Shown in pieces: positions 1-7,305 of a stretch of DNA of 28,611 nt; position 1 is the stretch's first letter, and each line of letters starts with the position of its first letter. The notes below the pieces were generated by a model. The model had not been told where the DNA came from. It saw nothing but the letters and a program-made list of their open reading frames with translations, and ran no database searches. The position numbers and the translations under genes were made by a program. Source of the DNA: a virus; the IMG/VR virus record IMGVR_UViG_3300047409_000087, positions 1 through 28,611 of that record; one strand, given 5' to 3'.

Positions 1-1343
1 TACATTATCTGCTTCACAACATCATTATTTAACTGAATAATTCTAAATTTAGTCTCAAACAGTTGAGAAATCCAAAGAGCTTGAACTTTCCATGATAATT
101 CAGGTAATATGTAACGTCCATTAAATAACATAATACCTTTTTGTGATGCAACAACTAAATAATCAATATTTCCATATCCAGTGTCAATTACAGATGCAAT
201 CCCATGAACTCCACAACCCATTGCATTGTCAATAGTCGTTAATTGCCAGCTAGCCGGAACATCATCATTATCAACAAATGAGCATGTTCGATTTCTCTTC
301 ATTACATAGAATACATCTCTCAATTCAGATGCATTAGTGATATAATTGCCATCGGGAGGAACTACCAATAATCCATTAATTTGATTAATTGCCTCAGGTT
401 CACCAACAGCACTAACCCTAACTAGCGATGGATTATCAAATTCAGTATATATACACAAACGATTATGATAAGTAGTAATTCCAACACCAGCTTTAATCTC
501 CGAGAAGTTATCTTTTAAGTGTGTCGCATCAGAAACCAAATCAATGTCGAAGAACGAAATATTAGAAAGTGTAGTACCAACATTGTTCGGGATTGTAGCT
601 CCTGGAATGAAGAATAAGTCATATCCATCCAAGTCACCATTGAAAGTTTGGATAACTTTTGAAGCAACAATGTGGCGTTTAGTGACAAAAGCATCAGGGC
701 TAACAGGGACAGTTGAGAAACTAACAGAAAGCAAAGCTCCAGTAACAAAAGAGGCAAATGCAGCTGGAGCAGTGAGATATCCAGTATCAGTTTCATATAC
801 AACGCCAAACACATGAGTACCAGCGTCAGTGAAACCTGCGGCTCCATTCGCAACAGTAACAGTACCAACCGGCTTATTACCGGCTGCTTTACGTGCTGGT
901 GCTCCTGCTCCGAGATAAACGTACATGAATTCGTTCTGGAGTCCTCTTTCTCGATTTAATCCTAATGCTACTTCTGTAGTAAATGGTGTAATATAAGCAC
1001 GTCCAGCATATGCAACGAATCCGAAGTCTGTCATTAATGGAATTGTTAATATTGGACCAAATGTAGTAGTTGCATCAACAACGTGATAAATTTTGCCACC
1101 AGACGTGAGAACTAAAATTGTATTTCCAGTAAGAGTTGGATAGTTGTAGATTCTAAGAATGTCACCTAATGGAACTACTACATTCTGATGATGATCTATG
1201 CCATCTCTAGTTGCAAATGCATTTTCACCAAAGAATTTGACATTATTACAATCTGAGAAATGATCGAGAGGGACACTTTCAATGTCACCTCTCTTCCACA
1301 ATCCTAAAAACTTATCAAATGTTACTGGTTGATGGTCTCTCAT
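1..1343 (-). CDS. Tail/nozzle-like structural protein, 3' end cut by window edge
   Basis: An open frame runs from an ATG at 1343 to the left edge without a stop, giving at least 447 residues, so the C-terminus is missing. The first 50 residues have the pattern WKRGDIESVP, then a DxxNV motif, then ATRDG; a short N-terminal segment with 'xG...vP...f.d..Nv....g....R.G' is common at the start of podovirus-type tail nozzle or stabilisation proteins. The rest is rich in Gly, Thr, Val and Ile with many short strands, as expected of a beta-propeller or beta-sandwich tail protein. It is the last gene visible in the structural operon and starts 12 nt after a connector-like gene ends. The assignment rests on pattern and position only; it could also be another tail-tube or fibre-anchoring protein. 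Confidence 0.5.
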   Translation of the reverse strand, partial: MRDHQPVTFDKFLGLWKRGDIESVPLDHFSDCNNVKFFGENAFATRDGIDHHQNVVVPLGDILRIYNYPTLTGNTILVLTSGGKIYHVVDATTTFGPILTIPLMTDFGFVAYAGRAYITPFTTEVALGLNRERGLQNEFMYVYLGAGAPARKAAGNKPVGTVTVANGAAGFTDAGTHVFGVVYETDTGYLTAPAAFASFVTGALLSVSFSTVPVSPDAFVTKRHIVASKVIQTFNGDLDGYDLFFIPGATIPNNVGTTLSNISFFDIDLVSDATHLKDNFSEIKAGVGITTYHNRLCIYTEFDNPSLVRVSAVGEPEAINQINGLLVVPPDGNYITNASELRDVFYVMKRNRTCSFVDNDDVPASWQLTTIDNAMGCGVHGIASVIDTGYGNIDYLVVASQKGIMLFNGRYILPELSWKVQALWISQLFETKFRIIQLNNDVVKQIM

Positions 1344-1355
1344 TGACCTAAAGAA

Positions 1356-2057
1356 TTAGATAATTCGTCGTCGTTTGTAAGCTGAGCGAAATGGCCTTCT
1401 TCGTGTTGAAATCTGCTGTTTACCCTTACTATTGATACCAACCACTCTATCTTTAGCCAAAACTGCATATGCATTCATTGCATTAGCACTTGTTAGATTT
1501 CGCTCAATAAATTCTGCTAAGAGTCCTGCAGTTCTATACTCAAGGAATGTTTTTGCATTAATTACGTTAATTAGTGAGTTTTCATTAGCAATTGTTGTGA
1601 ATAGAGCCTTAATATAATCAATTTTGATGTCATTATCAGTGTTACTTGGCAAAAATTCGATCTTTTGATGACTCCATGTAAACACTAGAAATTGATTAAT
1701 ATTAACTCCCCCTAAGTAATGTGGAAGATATTCAACTTTTCTCATTGGAACGAATGGATCGGAGTTCCTAAATCGTTCCCAGAGCTGTTTTGGCTCAATA
1801 AAATCAGTTGGGAGTGTAGGAAATCCAACACCACCATTAAATATGATCTCTGTAAGTCCTGTATTAATTGGAATTACAGCAGATGTCTCTTCAGTTACTG
1901 CCATATTATGAAGCTGGAACTCTTCCTGTAACTCGTCCATAGCCATTTGAAGATATGGAACCTGAGCTGTATACGAATATACAGTTCTAGCCGTATCATT
2001 CATCAACGATGCGGCTTTATCCATTACTGTTCCTGCTAATAAATCACTTGTAGACAT
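1356..2057 (-). CDS. Head-tail connector/adaptor-like protein
   Basis: 233 residues. The N-terminal half is helical with the pattern DTARTVYSYTAQVPYLQMA followed by DELQEEF, resembling the N-terminal helix bundle of T7 gp11/P22 gp4-type head-to-tail adaptor proteins ('...D.....ys...LlpyLn.A..el...l...'). A middle stretch is beta-rich and includes WERFRNSDPFVPM. The last 20 residues are strongly basic (RRRPFR, YKRRR), which may contact DNA in the channel. It lies between a zinc-ribbon protein and the tail-like gene, the usual place for adaptors. I infer an adaptor; a tail completion protein is the alternative. Confidence 0.5.
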   Translation of the reverse strand: MSTSDLLAGTVMDKAASLMNDTARTVYSYTAQVPYLQMAMDELQEEFQLHNMAVTEETSAVIPINTGLTEIIFNGGVGFPTLPTDFIEPKQLWERFRNSDPFVPMRKVEYLPHYLGGVNINQFLVFTWSHQKIEFLPSNTDNDIKIDYIKALFTTIANENSLINVINAKTFLEYRTAGLLAEFIERNLTSANAMNAYAVLAKDRVVGINSKGKQQISTRRRPFRSAYKRRRII

Positions 2058-2063
2058 CAGAAT

Positions 2064-2759
2064 CTACTTTGCAAACTGCAAACCAAGAGCAGTAGCCTTT
2101 TCAACGTCATTTATCGCCTTGCAATTGCTGCAAACTGGAAATTCTGGATTTCCAAGATGTCCACAAGCCTTACAGCGAACCAATTCGACAGCAAATGAAT
2201 CTTTTAGCCAATCTTTATTGTTCAAATTAAGACTCCTAGCCGCAATTCGCATATCCTCACTAATACTTAGTGGATTGCCATTACTACCAGCCCAAAGACT
2301 ATCTGCGAATTTGACTAGAATCTCAAAAAACGACTTTTGCTTCCTCTGAGCAATCAAAAGATCACCAAGTCTGCTTTTCTTAATCTGTTCAGATGCCCAA
2401 GCACCAGGAATATAAAAGAGTCCTGGCATATTCTCACCCATGTCACAGCCAAATATGCCATTACAGTAGTCCTTTACAATACTATCGGCGATTTGAATGG
2501 AACTTTGTGGAATTTCCAACAACGGCTGCATATCATCAATTTCTTTCCACCAAGAGCTTGAAGTTACAGTCAAAACGGCTGGATGTTCAAAACTACCAGG
2601 CTCAATATCAAACACACCAGGCTGAATAGTGTGTTTCACTTCATGAATAGCTTTAGGATAAATTGAAACAACGGTACACCTATCCATCTCATTCAACGGA
2701 GCGCGAATAGTTCTACGCTTAATATCAGACATTAATGGAAACGCACCAACAACAGGCAT
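2064..2759 (-). CDS. Phage structural-module protein with C-terminal zinc ribbon
   Basis: 231 residues. The N-terminal region (about 1-120) is mixed alpha/beta and unrecognised. The middle has a helix with KKSRLGDLLIAQRKQKSFFE. The C-terminus carries four cysteines in a CKACGHLG...CSNCKA arrangement (about residues 195-215), a rubredoxin-like zinc ribbon that should bind one zinc ion. The gene abuts the upstream one and sits in the middle of the connector genes, so the protein is probably a virion or assembly component. Nothing enzymatic is visible. Function unknown. Confidence 0.75.
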   Translation of the reverse strand: MPVVGAFPLMSDIKRRTIRAPLNEMDRCTVVSIYPKAIHEVKHTIQPGVFDIEPGSFEHPAVLTVTSSSWWKEIDDMQPLLEIPQSSIQIADSIVKDYCNGIFGCDMGENMPGLFYIPGAWASEQIKKSRLGDLLIAQRKQKSFFEILVKFADSLWAGSNGNPLSISEDMRIAARSLNLNNKDWLKDSFAVELVRCKACGHLGNPEFPVCSNCKAINDVEKATALGLQFAK

Positions 2760-3332
2760 CTAACTCTCCTTCTTGTAATTTCTTGGAACAACTATCGCTT
2801 CATGATGAGCAAGAGCATCTCCAGTGAATGTTTCATTACCAAATAGTTCTTCCTGAAGATTGTCAATTCTTTCTCTTTGCTTCTCGATTATGTCATCTTT
2901 ACTCAATCCTGAGTCTGGATCTTTATATTTAGCCATATCTCCTTGACCCATAGCAGTATGAACTAAATCAATAGCAAATTGACAAGCATCCAGTCTAGGT
3001 GGCAAATAATGACCACTTCCAGTCTGAAAAATGTGCAACGGCTCATATGACATCTTAACAGCCGGTAACTCCAACATACTAGTATATGGCACTAAAACTA
3101 GTCGTTCTAAGACATATCTACCCTTAAACCAGTACTTTGGAACATAACGAACTTCTCTTACAGTTCTTAAATAAATACCAGATTCAGTCTTATCTTCATA
3201 ATCATCTAAGCGATGTTCAAATTGGTCATCACTGAACGCAACTCTCCACATTGGTTGACCTGTACTTGTATCAATTCCGTACAAATCTTGCAATTGGTTA
3301 TTTATACGTTCAATTGGTTCAGTGAGTTCCAC
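2760..3332 (-). CDS. Conserved-looking structural-module protein, unknown function
   Basis: 190 residues from a GTG start at 3332. The upstream gene's TAG stop shares its last base with this GTG, so translation is probably coupled. The sequence is polar and mixed alpha/beta, with YVPKYWFKGRYVLERLVLVPY, then a helix near DACQFAIDLVHTAMGQGDMA, and a C-terminal helix IEKQRERIDNLQEELFGNE. No catalytic motif or membrane segment is seen. Proteins of this shape occur between capsid and connector genes in environmental phages, but I do not recognise a named family. Confidence 0.75.
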   Translation of the reverse strand: MELTEPIERINNQLQDLYGIDTSTGQPMWRVAFSDDQFEHRLDDYEDKTESGIYLRTVREVRYVPKYWFKGRYVLERLVLVPYTSMLELPAVKMSYEPLHIFQTGSGHYLPPRLDACQFAIDLVHTAMGQGDMAKYKDPDSGLSKDDIIEKQRERIDNLQEELFGNETFTGDALAHHEAIVVPRNYKKES

Positions 3333-3571
3333 TATTTCACTTCTTTTGCTTCTTTTGCTTCATTAAGCAATTGTCGATGTTTATTCTGCAATTCCCAGTA
3401 TTTATGACTAAGTGGAATATTAGATTCTTGATGATCATGTGCAGCCAAAATAGCTTGAATTTCAGCAAGAATCATTTCAATTATTGTTAAGGTTTTCTTA
3501 CTTATCTTTTTAGGTTCTTCAGATTTTTTAGGCTCTGTCACTGATTTCTCGCCACCAAATGGAAAAGACAT
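3332..3571 (-). CDS. Small Lys/Glu-rich helical protein
   Basis: 79 residues, start ATG preceded by AAGGAG at good spacing. Residues 9-27 are Lys/Glu/Ser/Pro-rich (EPKKSEEPKKISKK), followed by one long amphipathic helix (TIIEMILAEIQAILAAHDH) and a charged tail that repeats KEAKEVK. No known domain. It overlaps the downstream gene by one base and is part of the same transcript. It may be an assembly factor; no function is assigned. Confidence 0.7.
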   Translation of the reverse strand: MSFPFGGEKSVTEPKKSEEPKKISKKTLTIIEMILAEIQAILAAHDHQESNIPLSHKYWELQNKHRQLLNEAKEAKEVK

Positions 3572-3619
3572 CTCACTCTCCTTATTCTGCGTTTGATAGA
3601 TGCGCAGCCCCTAGTTTGA

Positions 3620-3949
3620 CTACGAAGCAACCAGAACTAGCTTACCAACAGTATACTTACCAGTAAGTGGATTGTAGAAAGCTAGTACAGGCACTCCAGC
3701 AACAACGGCTGAAAGAGCCTTATCAATATTACCAGCAGCAGTAGTTGTCCATGTTGCGGCAGCGGCTGGAATAAGTACCAGCATATGAGCACCACTCACA
3801 GGTGGAGTGATATTCACAACAGCGGCAGCACCAGAAATCACAGTCATAAATCCAGTAGGACCAATTGTAGCAGCAGAAGCAATGGTTCTTACTCCTGGCT
3901 GCAAGCTATTCTGTACAGTTGAGAGTTGCTGAAAATCTACATCAGGCAC
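3620..3949 (-). CDS. Small beta-rich structural/decoration-like protein (paralogue A)
   Basis: 109 residues from a GTG start at 3949, chosen because AGGAG lies 8 nt upstream and no ATG fits. The protein is almost all Ala, Val, Thr, Ile and Gly, in short strands: SAATIGPTGFMTVISGAAAV, then ITPPVSGAHMLVLIP, then AAGNIDKA and a C-terminal LAFYNPLTGKYTVG. The same order of elements occurs in the neighbouring 94-residue protein, so the two look like tandem paralogues. Such all-beta proteins near the major capsid gene often decorate the capsid or tail; that role is inferred. Confidence 0.7.
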   Translation of the reverse strand: MPDVDFQQLSTVQNSLQPGVRTIASAATIGPTGFMTVISGAAAVVNITPPVSGAHMLVLIPAAAATWTTTAAGNIDKALSAVVAGVPVLAFYNPLTGKYTVGKLVLVAS

Positions 3950-3964
3950 TTTTCATTCTCCTAA

Positions 3965-4249
3965 CTAGAGAGCACCAGGATACCACAAACCAGTAACGCT
4001 ATCGAAAACAAACGATAGCACTTGGAATTGAATTGAAGTTGCAGCTTTAGCTATATTACCACCAACGTTGAATACAACAGCTCCATCAGTTGTAATAACA
4101 AATATTATTGTACTGGCTCCGGCAGCAGCAGGTGTAATTGTAGTAACAGCTACTGCTCCAGTAACTCGTACAATGTCAGTTAGTACAGTAATGGTTGCGG
4201 CTGATGCAACTACTGATTCAGTCAATCTAGACATTTGACCGGGAATCAT
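3965..4249 (-). CDS. Small beta-rich structural/decoration-like protein (paralogue B)
   Basis: 94 residues, ATG start with AGGAGAAATAA upstream. It follows the order SAATITVLTDIVRVTGA, TTITPAAAGASTIIFVI, GGNIAKAAT, and a final FVFDSVTGLWYPG. This order matches the neighbouring 109-residue protein, and the closing 'v.D...g.WY' strand is typical of phage beta-structured decoration or tail-associated modules. It lies two genes downstream of the capsid gene's immediate followers, within the structural operon. A capsid or tail decoration role is inferred. Confidence 0.7.
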   Translation of the reverse strand: MIPGQMSRLTESVVASAATITVLTDIVRVTGAVAVTTITPAAAGASTIIFVITTDGAVVFNVGGNIAKAATSIQFQVLSFVFDSVTGLWYPGAL

Positions 4250-4259
4250 TTATTTCTCC

Positions 4260-4472
4260 TTATGCATTCCCAGCAATTGGGATCTGAGTTTCAACTATCA
4301 CTTGAATACTATCAACTGGTCCAACAGAAGTTGTGCTACCAGCAAAGCTAGCATATTTGGTTTGGATAGTTACAGTTGGTTGAGCCGGAGTTCCACCAAT
4401 TGCAGTAACCCTACCAACAATACTAACTAATGTGCCAACCTCGAAGTTCTGTTGGATTCTGTCAAGCGGCAT
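4260..4472 (-). CDS. Small beta-rich protein following the capsid gene
   Basis: 70 residues. The sequence contains VGTLVSIVGRVTAIGG and TVTIQTKYASFAGSTT, alternating hydrophobic and polar residues as in an OB-like or small beta-barrel fold. The start codon overlaps the stop of the preceding gene by one base. There is no motif pointing to a catalytic function. It is probably a virion or assembly component by position. Confidence 0.65.
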   Translation of the reverse strand: MPLDRIQQNFEVGTLVSIVGRVTAIGGTPAQPTVTIQTKYASFAGSTTSVGPVDSIQVIVETQIPIAGNA

Positions 4473-4693
4473 TAGCTGATAACCAGTGTGTAGTTAGCGC
4501 CACTAACTGTCGTTGTGAAAGTAGTGACACCAACTAGTTCATATTCAAGCCATCTAGTAGGTTGATCTGTAGTTCTAACCAAAATAACCCTATTAACCAA
4601 ATCAACTCGATACTCAATAACATTCAAAATCACACCAGCCGTTGTTTGAAGTGCTGGACCTGATTTTGCTGTAACCGTTAATTGGCTAGGCAT
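4472..4693 (-). CDS. Small beta-rich protein directly after the major capsid gene
   Basis: 73 residues, ATG with AGGAGAATAATAA before it. Successive short strands (ILNVIEYRVDLVNRVILVRT, WLEYELVGVTTFTTTV) indicate a small all-beta protein. It is the first gene downstream of the major capsid gene, a place often taken by capsid cement or decoration proteins. That role is inferred only from position and fold class. Confidence 0.65.
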   Translation of the reverse strand: MPSQLTVTAKSGPALQTTAGVILNVIEYRVDLVNRVILVRTTDQPTRWLEYELVGVTTFTTTVSGANYTLVIS

Positions 4694-4707
4694 TTATTAT
4701 TCTCCTT

Positions 4708-5955
4708 TTAGTATCCCGAAGGAACAGCAAGTGCATCAATGTACGCACATCCAGCGGGATTATTAACAAATACCTGCATACCAACAACCATATAGAAGAT
4801 TTCTGCAGTAGCAACGCCTCCAGAAGCTCCTCTAATCTCGAAGATATTCCTTCCATCAGTCTTATAGAATCCAATTGGGAGGATTTCTCCACGACCCCAA
4901 ACGGAATCTGTTACAAAGTCAATGCGTGTCTTATCCCAATTGTACGAACAAGTGACATCAGCACCAGCCATTGTCATCTTGTCGAAATACATATTCAAGC
5001 CCTCTTCAGAAGGCTTCTTGTAAATAAGACTAACTAGCTGACCAATCTGTTCATAAGCGGCTTTCTGAGCAGGATGCATCCATGCTCTTGGATTGAAGTC
5101 ATTATCAAGCCCAAGCCGATTTCCGATCTTATTGATTGCTAGCCTAGGAAGTGGCAATGACAAAGCAGCACTACCACCATTGACTCGATTCGCACGAATC
5201 TCAGGAGTGGTAGAACGGCTGAAGCCAAGCCAAGTTCCAGTGCTAGCATTTGAGTGATGATATGGAATACCAAACAATGCTGGAAGTGAGGTTGGTGAAG
5301 CAATACCATTGGTAACAATCAAATCAGTAGGAGCCACAGCGGCAATCTGTGGTGTGATACTGATTGTCTTGTTCTCAACGTCCCAATTGGTAATAACTCC
5401 GCTACCTCGATTTACTGCAAGAGCAGCATCAAAGACCTGGACAGTCTGTCCAAATCTCATTAGCCTTGCACCAAATCCATCAGTAGTAAGAGTGATTACG
5501 TTACTACCACCAGCCGGTGTATCAGTTGTAACTGTACCAATAACACCATTACCGGCTTGCATCATCTGAGCATCAAGCTGACGACGCATTTCATCCAATG
5601 CAGTAGCAGTTAGTCTCCTAACTCCATTGATGATGCTCTTTCGATTATCATCAGTTGACCACTGAGCCAGCTTTGTGTATTCAATGTTCTCACTAACGAA
5701 CACACTAGTAAGAACGGCTTTATCAAATGTCGGCCCACCACCACGACCAAGATCACCACCATCAGGATTGAAATACTGAAATGAGCCACCAGGACGAAGC
5801 TCTAGTGGAACTCTCATCTGTCTATTACTAATCTGTTCAACATCACGCTTTTTAATATTAGCATAAAACTTGTCATCCCTCTCGAACAGTGTTCGAATCT
5901 TAGGAATGACTCGTTCAAGTTCAAGTGCAGTAACTTGAGACTCTACCAGTGCCAT
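4708..5955 (-). CDS. Major capsid protein (HK97-fold type)
   Basis: 415 residues. The N-terminal part has an Arg-rich helical arm (ELERVIPKIRTLFERDDKFY) and a beta segment MRVPLELRPGGSFQYFNPDG that fits an E-loop region. A long spine-like helix follows (INGVRRLTATALDEMRRQLD), and the C-terminal half holds PRAWMHPAQKAAYEQIGQL and ADVTCSYNWDKTRIDFV, typical of phage coat proteins of this size. It sits right after the scaffold-like gene and portal in packaging-module order. There is no obvious cleaved delta domain inside it; assembly probably depends on the separate acidic gene. The call rests on pattern plus synteny and is strong. Confidence 0.85.
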   Translation of the reverse strand: MALVESQVTALELERVIPKIRTLFERDDKFYANIKKRDVEQISNRQMRVPLELRPGGSFQYFNPDGGDLGRGGGPTFDKAVLTSVFVSENIEYTKLAQWSTDDNRKSIINGVRRLTATALDEMRRQLDAQMMQAGNGVIGTVTTDTPAGGSNVITLTTDGFGARLMRFGQTVQVFDAALAVNRGSGVITNWDVENKTISITPQIAAVAPTDLIVTNGIASPTSLPALFGIPYHHSNASTGTWLGFSRSTTPEIRANRVNGGSAALSLPLPRLAINKIGNRLGLDNDFNPRAWMHPAQKAAYEQIGQLVSLIYKKPSEEGLNMYFDKMTMAGADVTCSYNWDKTRIDFVTDSVWGRGEILPIGFYKTDGRNIFEIRGASGGVATAEIFYMVVGMQVFVNNPAGCAYIDALAVPSGY

Positions 5956-5997
5956 AGATTTTTCTTCTCCAAAAATTACATGTTAACTTTTGAGCTT

Positions 5998-7305
5998 CTA
6001 GTCCTTCATCAGATACTCTAAGCTCGTCATACCTTTAGGAATTGCGGATGATTTCCGGCCGCTGGCACTTTGGGATTGCGGCTTATCCTGCTTCTTTGGA
6101 CCATTTAGGTCAGTGTTATCATTCTCATCATTATCTTCATTATTTCTAGATTTTCTACCCATACCTCTCAAAGCTTCATTACGGGCCTGTTTTATGACTG
6201 CAGGCAACAGTGTCTTTGACTTCGAGAGATATGCTGACTTAATTCTATCAACATCTTCTTTATTAAAGTTAGATTTGAATGCTCTTTCCCATAACTTGTC
6301 AAGAAGTGCTGTAAATCTAGTATCTTTGCTAATTAAATTCTGTAGAGTTTCAAGTGATTCTCTAACTGCTACATTCTTAACATAAGATGTCATTGATTTA
6401 TTAGGATCAATATGTCCTTCAACAGTCAATCGTAGTGTATTGTTAACACGTGTACTCAAATCATCACGGCTAGACTCAAACTGCCTTCTGGTAATACTTC
6501 TTTCTCGTTCAACAATCTCTTTTTCTCGTGTATTATCAACTTCGCGTTCTTCTTTCGAGAGATTTGTAGGAGGTGTATATTCACTGCTTCCAAAAACAAA
6601 TTGGTTTAGAACCTTAGCCGCTTGCTGGAGTTCTTCATTACCAGTTCTCTTACCCTCGACTGCCATATTGTAGATTGTATGCTTCGTAATATTTCCAATG
6701 ACATGATAATAGGCTTTATCATCAACCTTTGACAATGTAGAAAGATAATTGTCTACAATTAGATTAAATGACTTAGGATTATTCTCTTTTAATGTTTTAA
6801 GGAGAGTTCCAGTGTCACCGCCAATTAAATCCTCTTCAAAACTGTCTAATACTTGAGCCTTGCCAACGGCTTGCTTTGCATCATCAATAGTTGGCAATAA
6901 TTCTGTATACTGTTGCTCTCTATAGTAAGCCTTTTCAAGATATGGAAAATCTTTGAAGACGTTTGGATATTTCTTAAGAATCTCACGTCTTGGAACTGGA
7001 ATTACAGGTTCGAGTTTGTCGTCATCTGGTCCTTCAAGTTCTTCTTCTATTTCTGCAAGTTCGTCAACTTCTTCTACTTCTTCAGTTTCTTCTACTTCTT
7101 CAGTCTCTTCAGTTTCCTGAGAAGTTTTTGCTTCCTTCTTAGGCTTATCTTCAATCTCAAGAGCCTCATCTTCAGGTTCTTCATCACCAAGTAGTGTAAC
7201 AATATCTTCTTTATTTAGAGTTTTATCTTCAATAGTTGCAACACCTCCAACAGTAGTATCTGGAGGGCTAAACAACAACATCAAATCACTGAACAGTTTC
7301 AACAT
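5998..7305 (-). CDS. Acidic scaffold-like protein
   Basis: 435 residues, ATG preceded by AGGAGAAGGTA and overlapping the portal gene's end by 20 nt. Residues about 40-100 are extremely acidic, with a run of EE(T/V) repeats (EETEEVEETEEVEEV). The rest is long charged helices (for example REREVDNTREKEIVERERS-like segments around residue 255-275) ending in a polar, Ser/Lys/Gln-rich tail and a short helix TSLEYLMKD. High charge, coiled-coil character and position between portal and major capsid protein are typical of internal scaffolding proteins. The final short helix would be the capsid-binding end seen in other scaffolds. No protease domain is visible, so how scaffold is removed is open. Confidence 0.7.
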   Translation of the reverse strand: MLKLFSDLMLLFSPPDTTVGGVATIEDKTLNKEDIVTLLGDEEPEDEALEIEDKPKKEAKTSQETEETEEVEETEEVEEVDELAEIEEELEGPDDDKLEPVIPVPRREILKKYPNVFKDFPYLEKAYYREQQYTELLPTIDDAKQAVGKAQVLDSFEEDLIGGDTGTLLKTLKENNPKSFNLIVDNYLSTLSKVDDKAYYHVIGNITKHTIYNMAVEGKRTGNEELQQAAKVLNQFVFGSSEYTPPTNLSKEEREVDNTREKEIVERERSITRRQFESSRDDLSTRVNNTLRLTVEGHIDPNKSMTSYVKNVAVRESLETLQNLISKDTRFTALLDKLWERAFKSNFNKEDVDRIKSAYLSKSKTLLPAVIKQARNEALRGMGRKSRNNEDNDENDNTDLNGPKKQDKPQSQSASGRKSSAIPKGMTSLEYLMKD

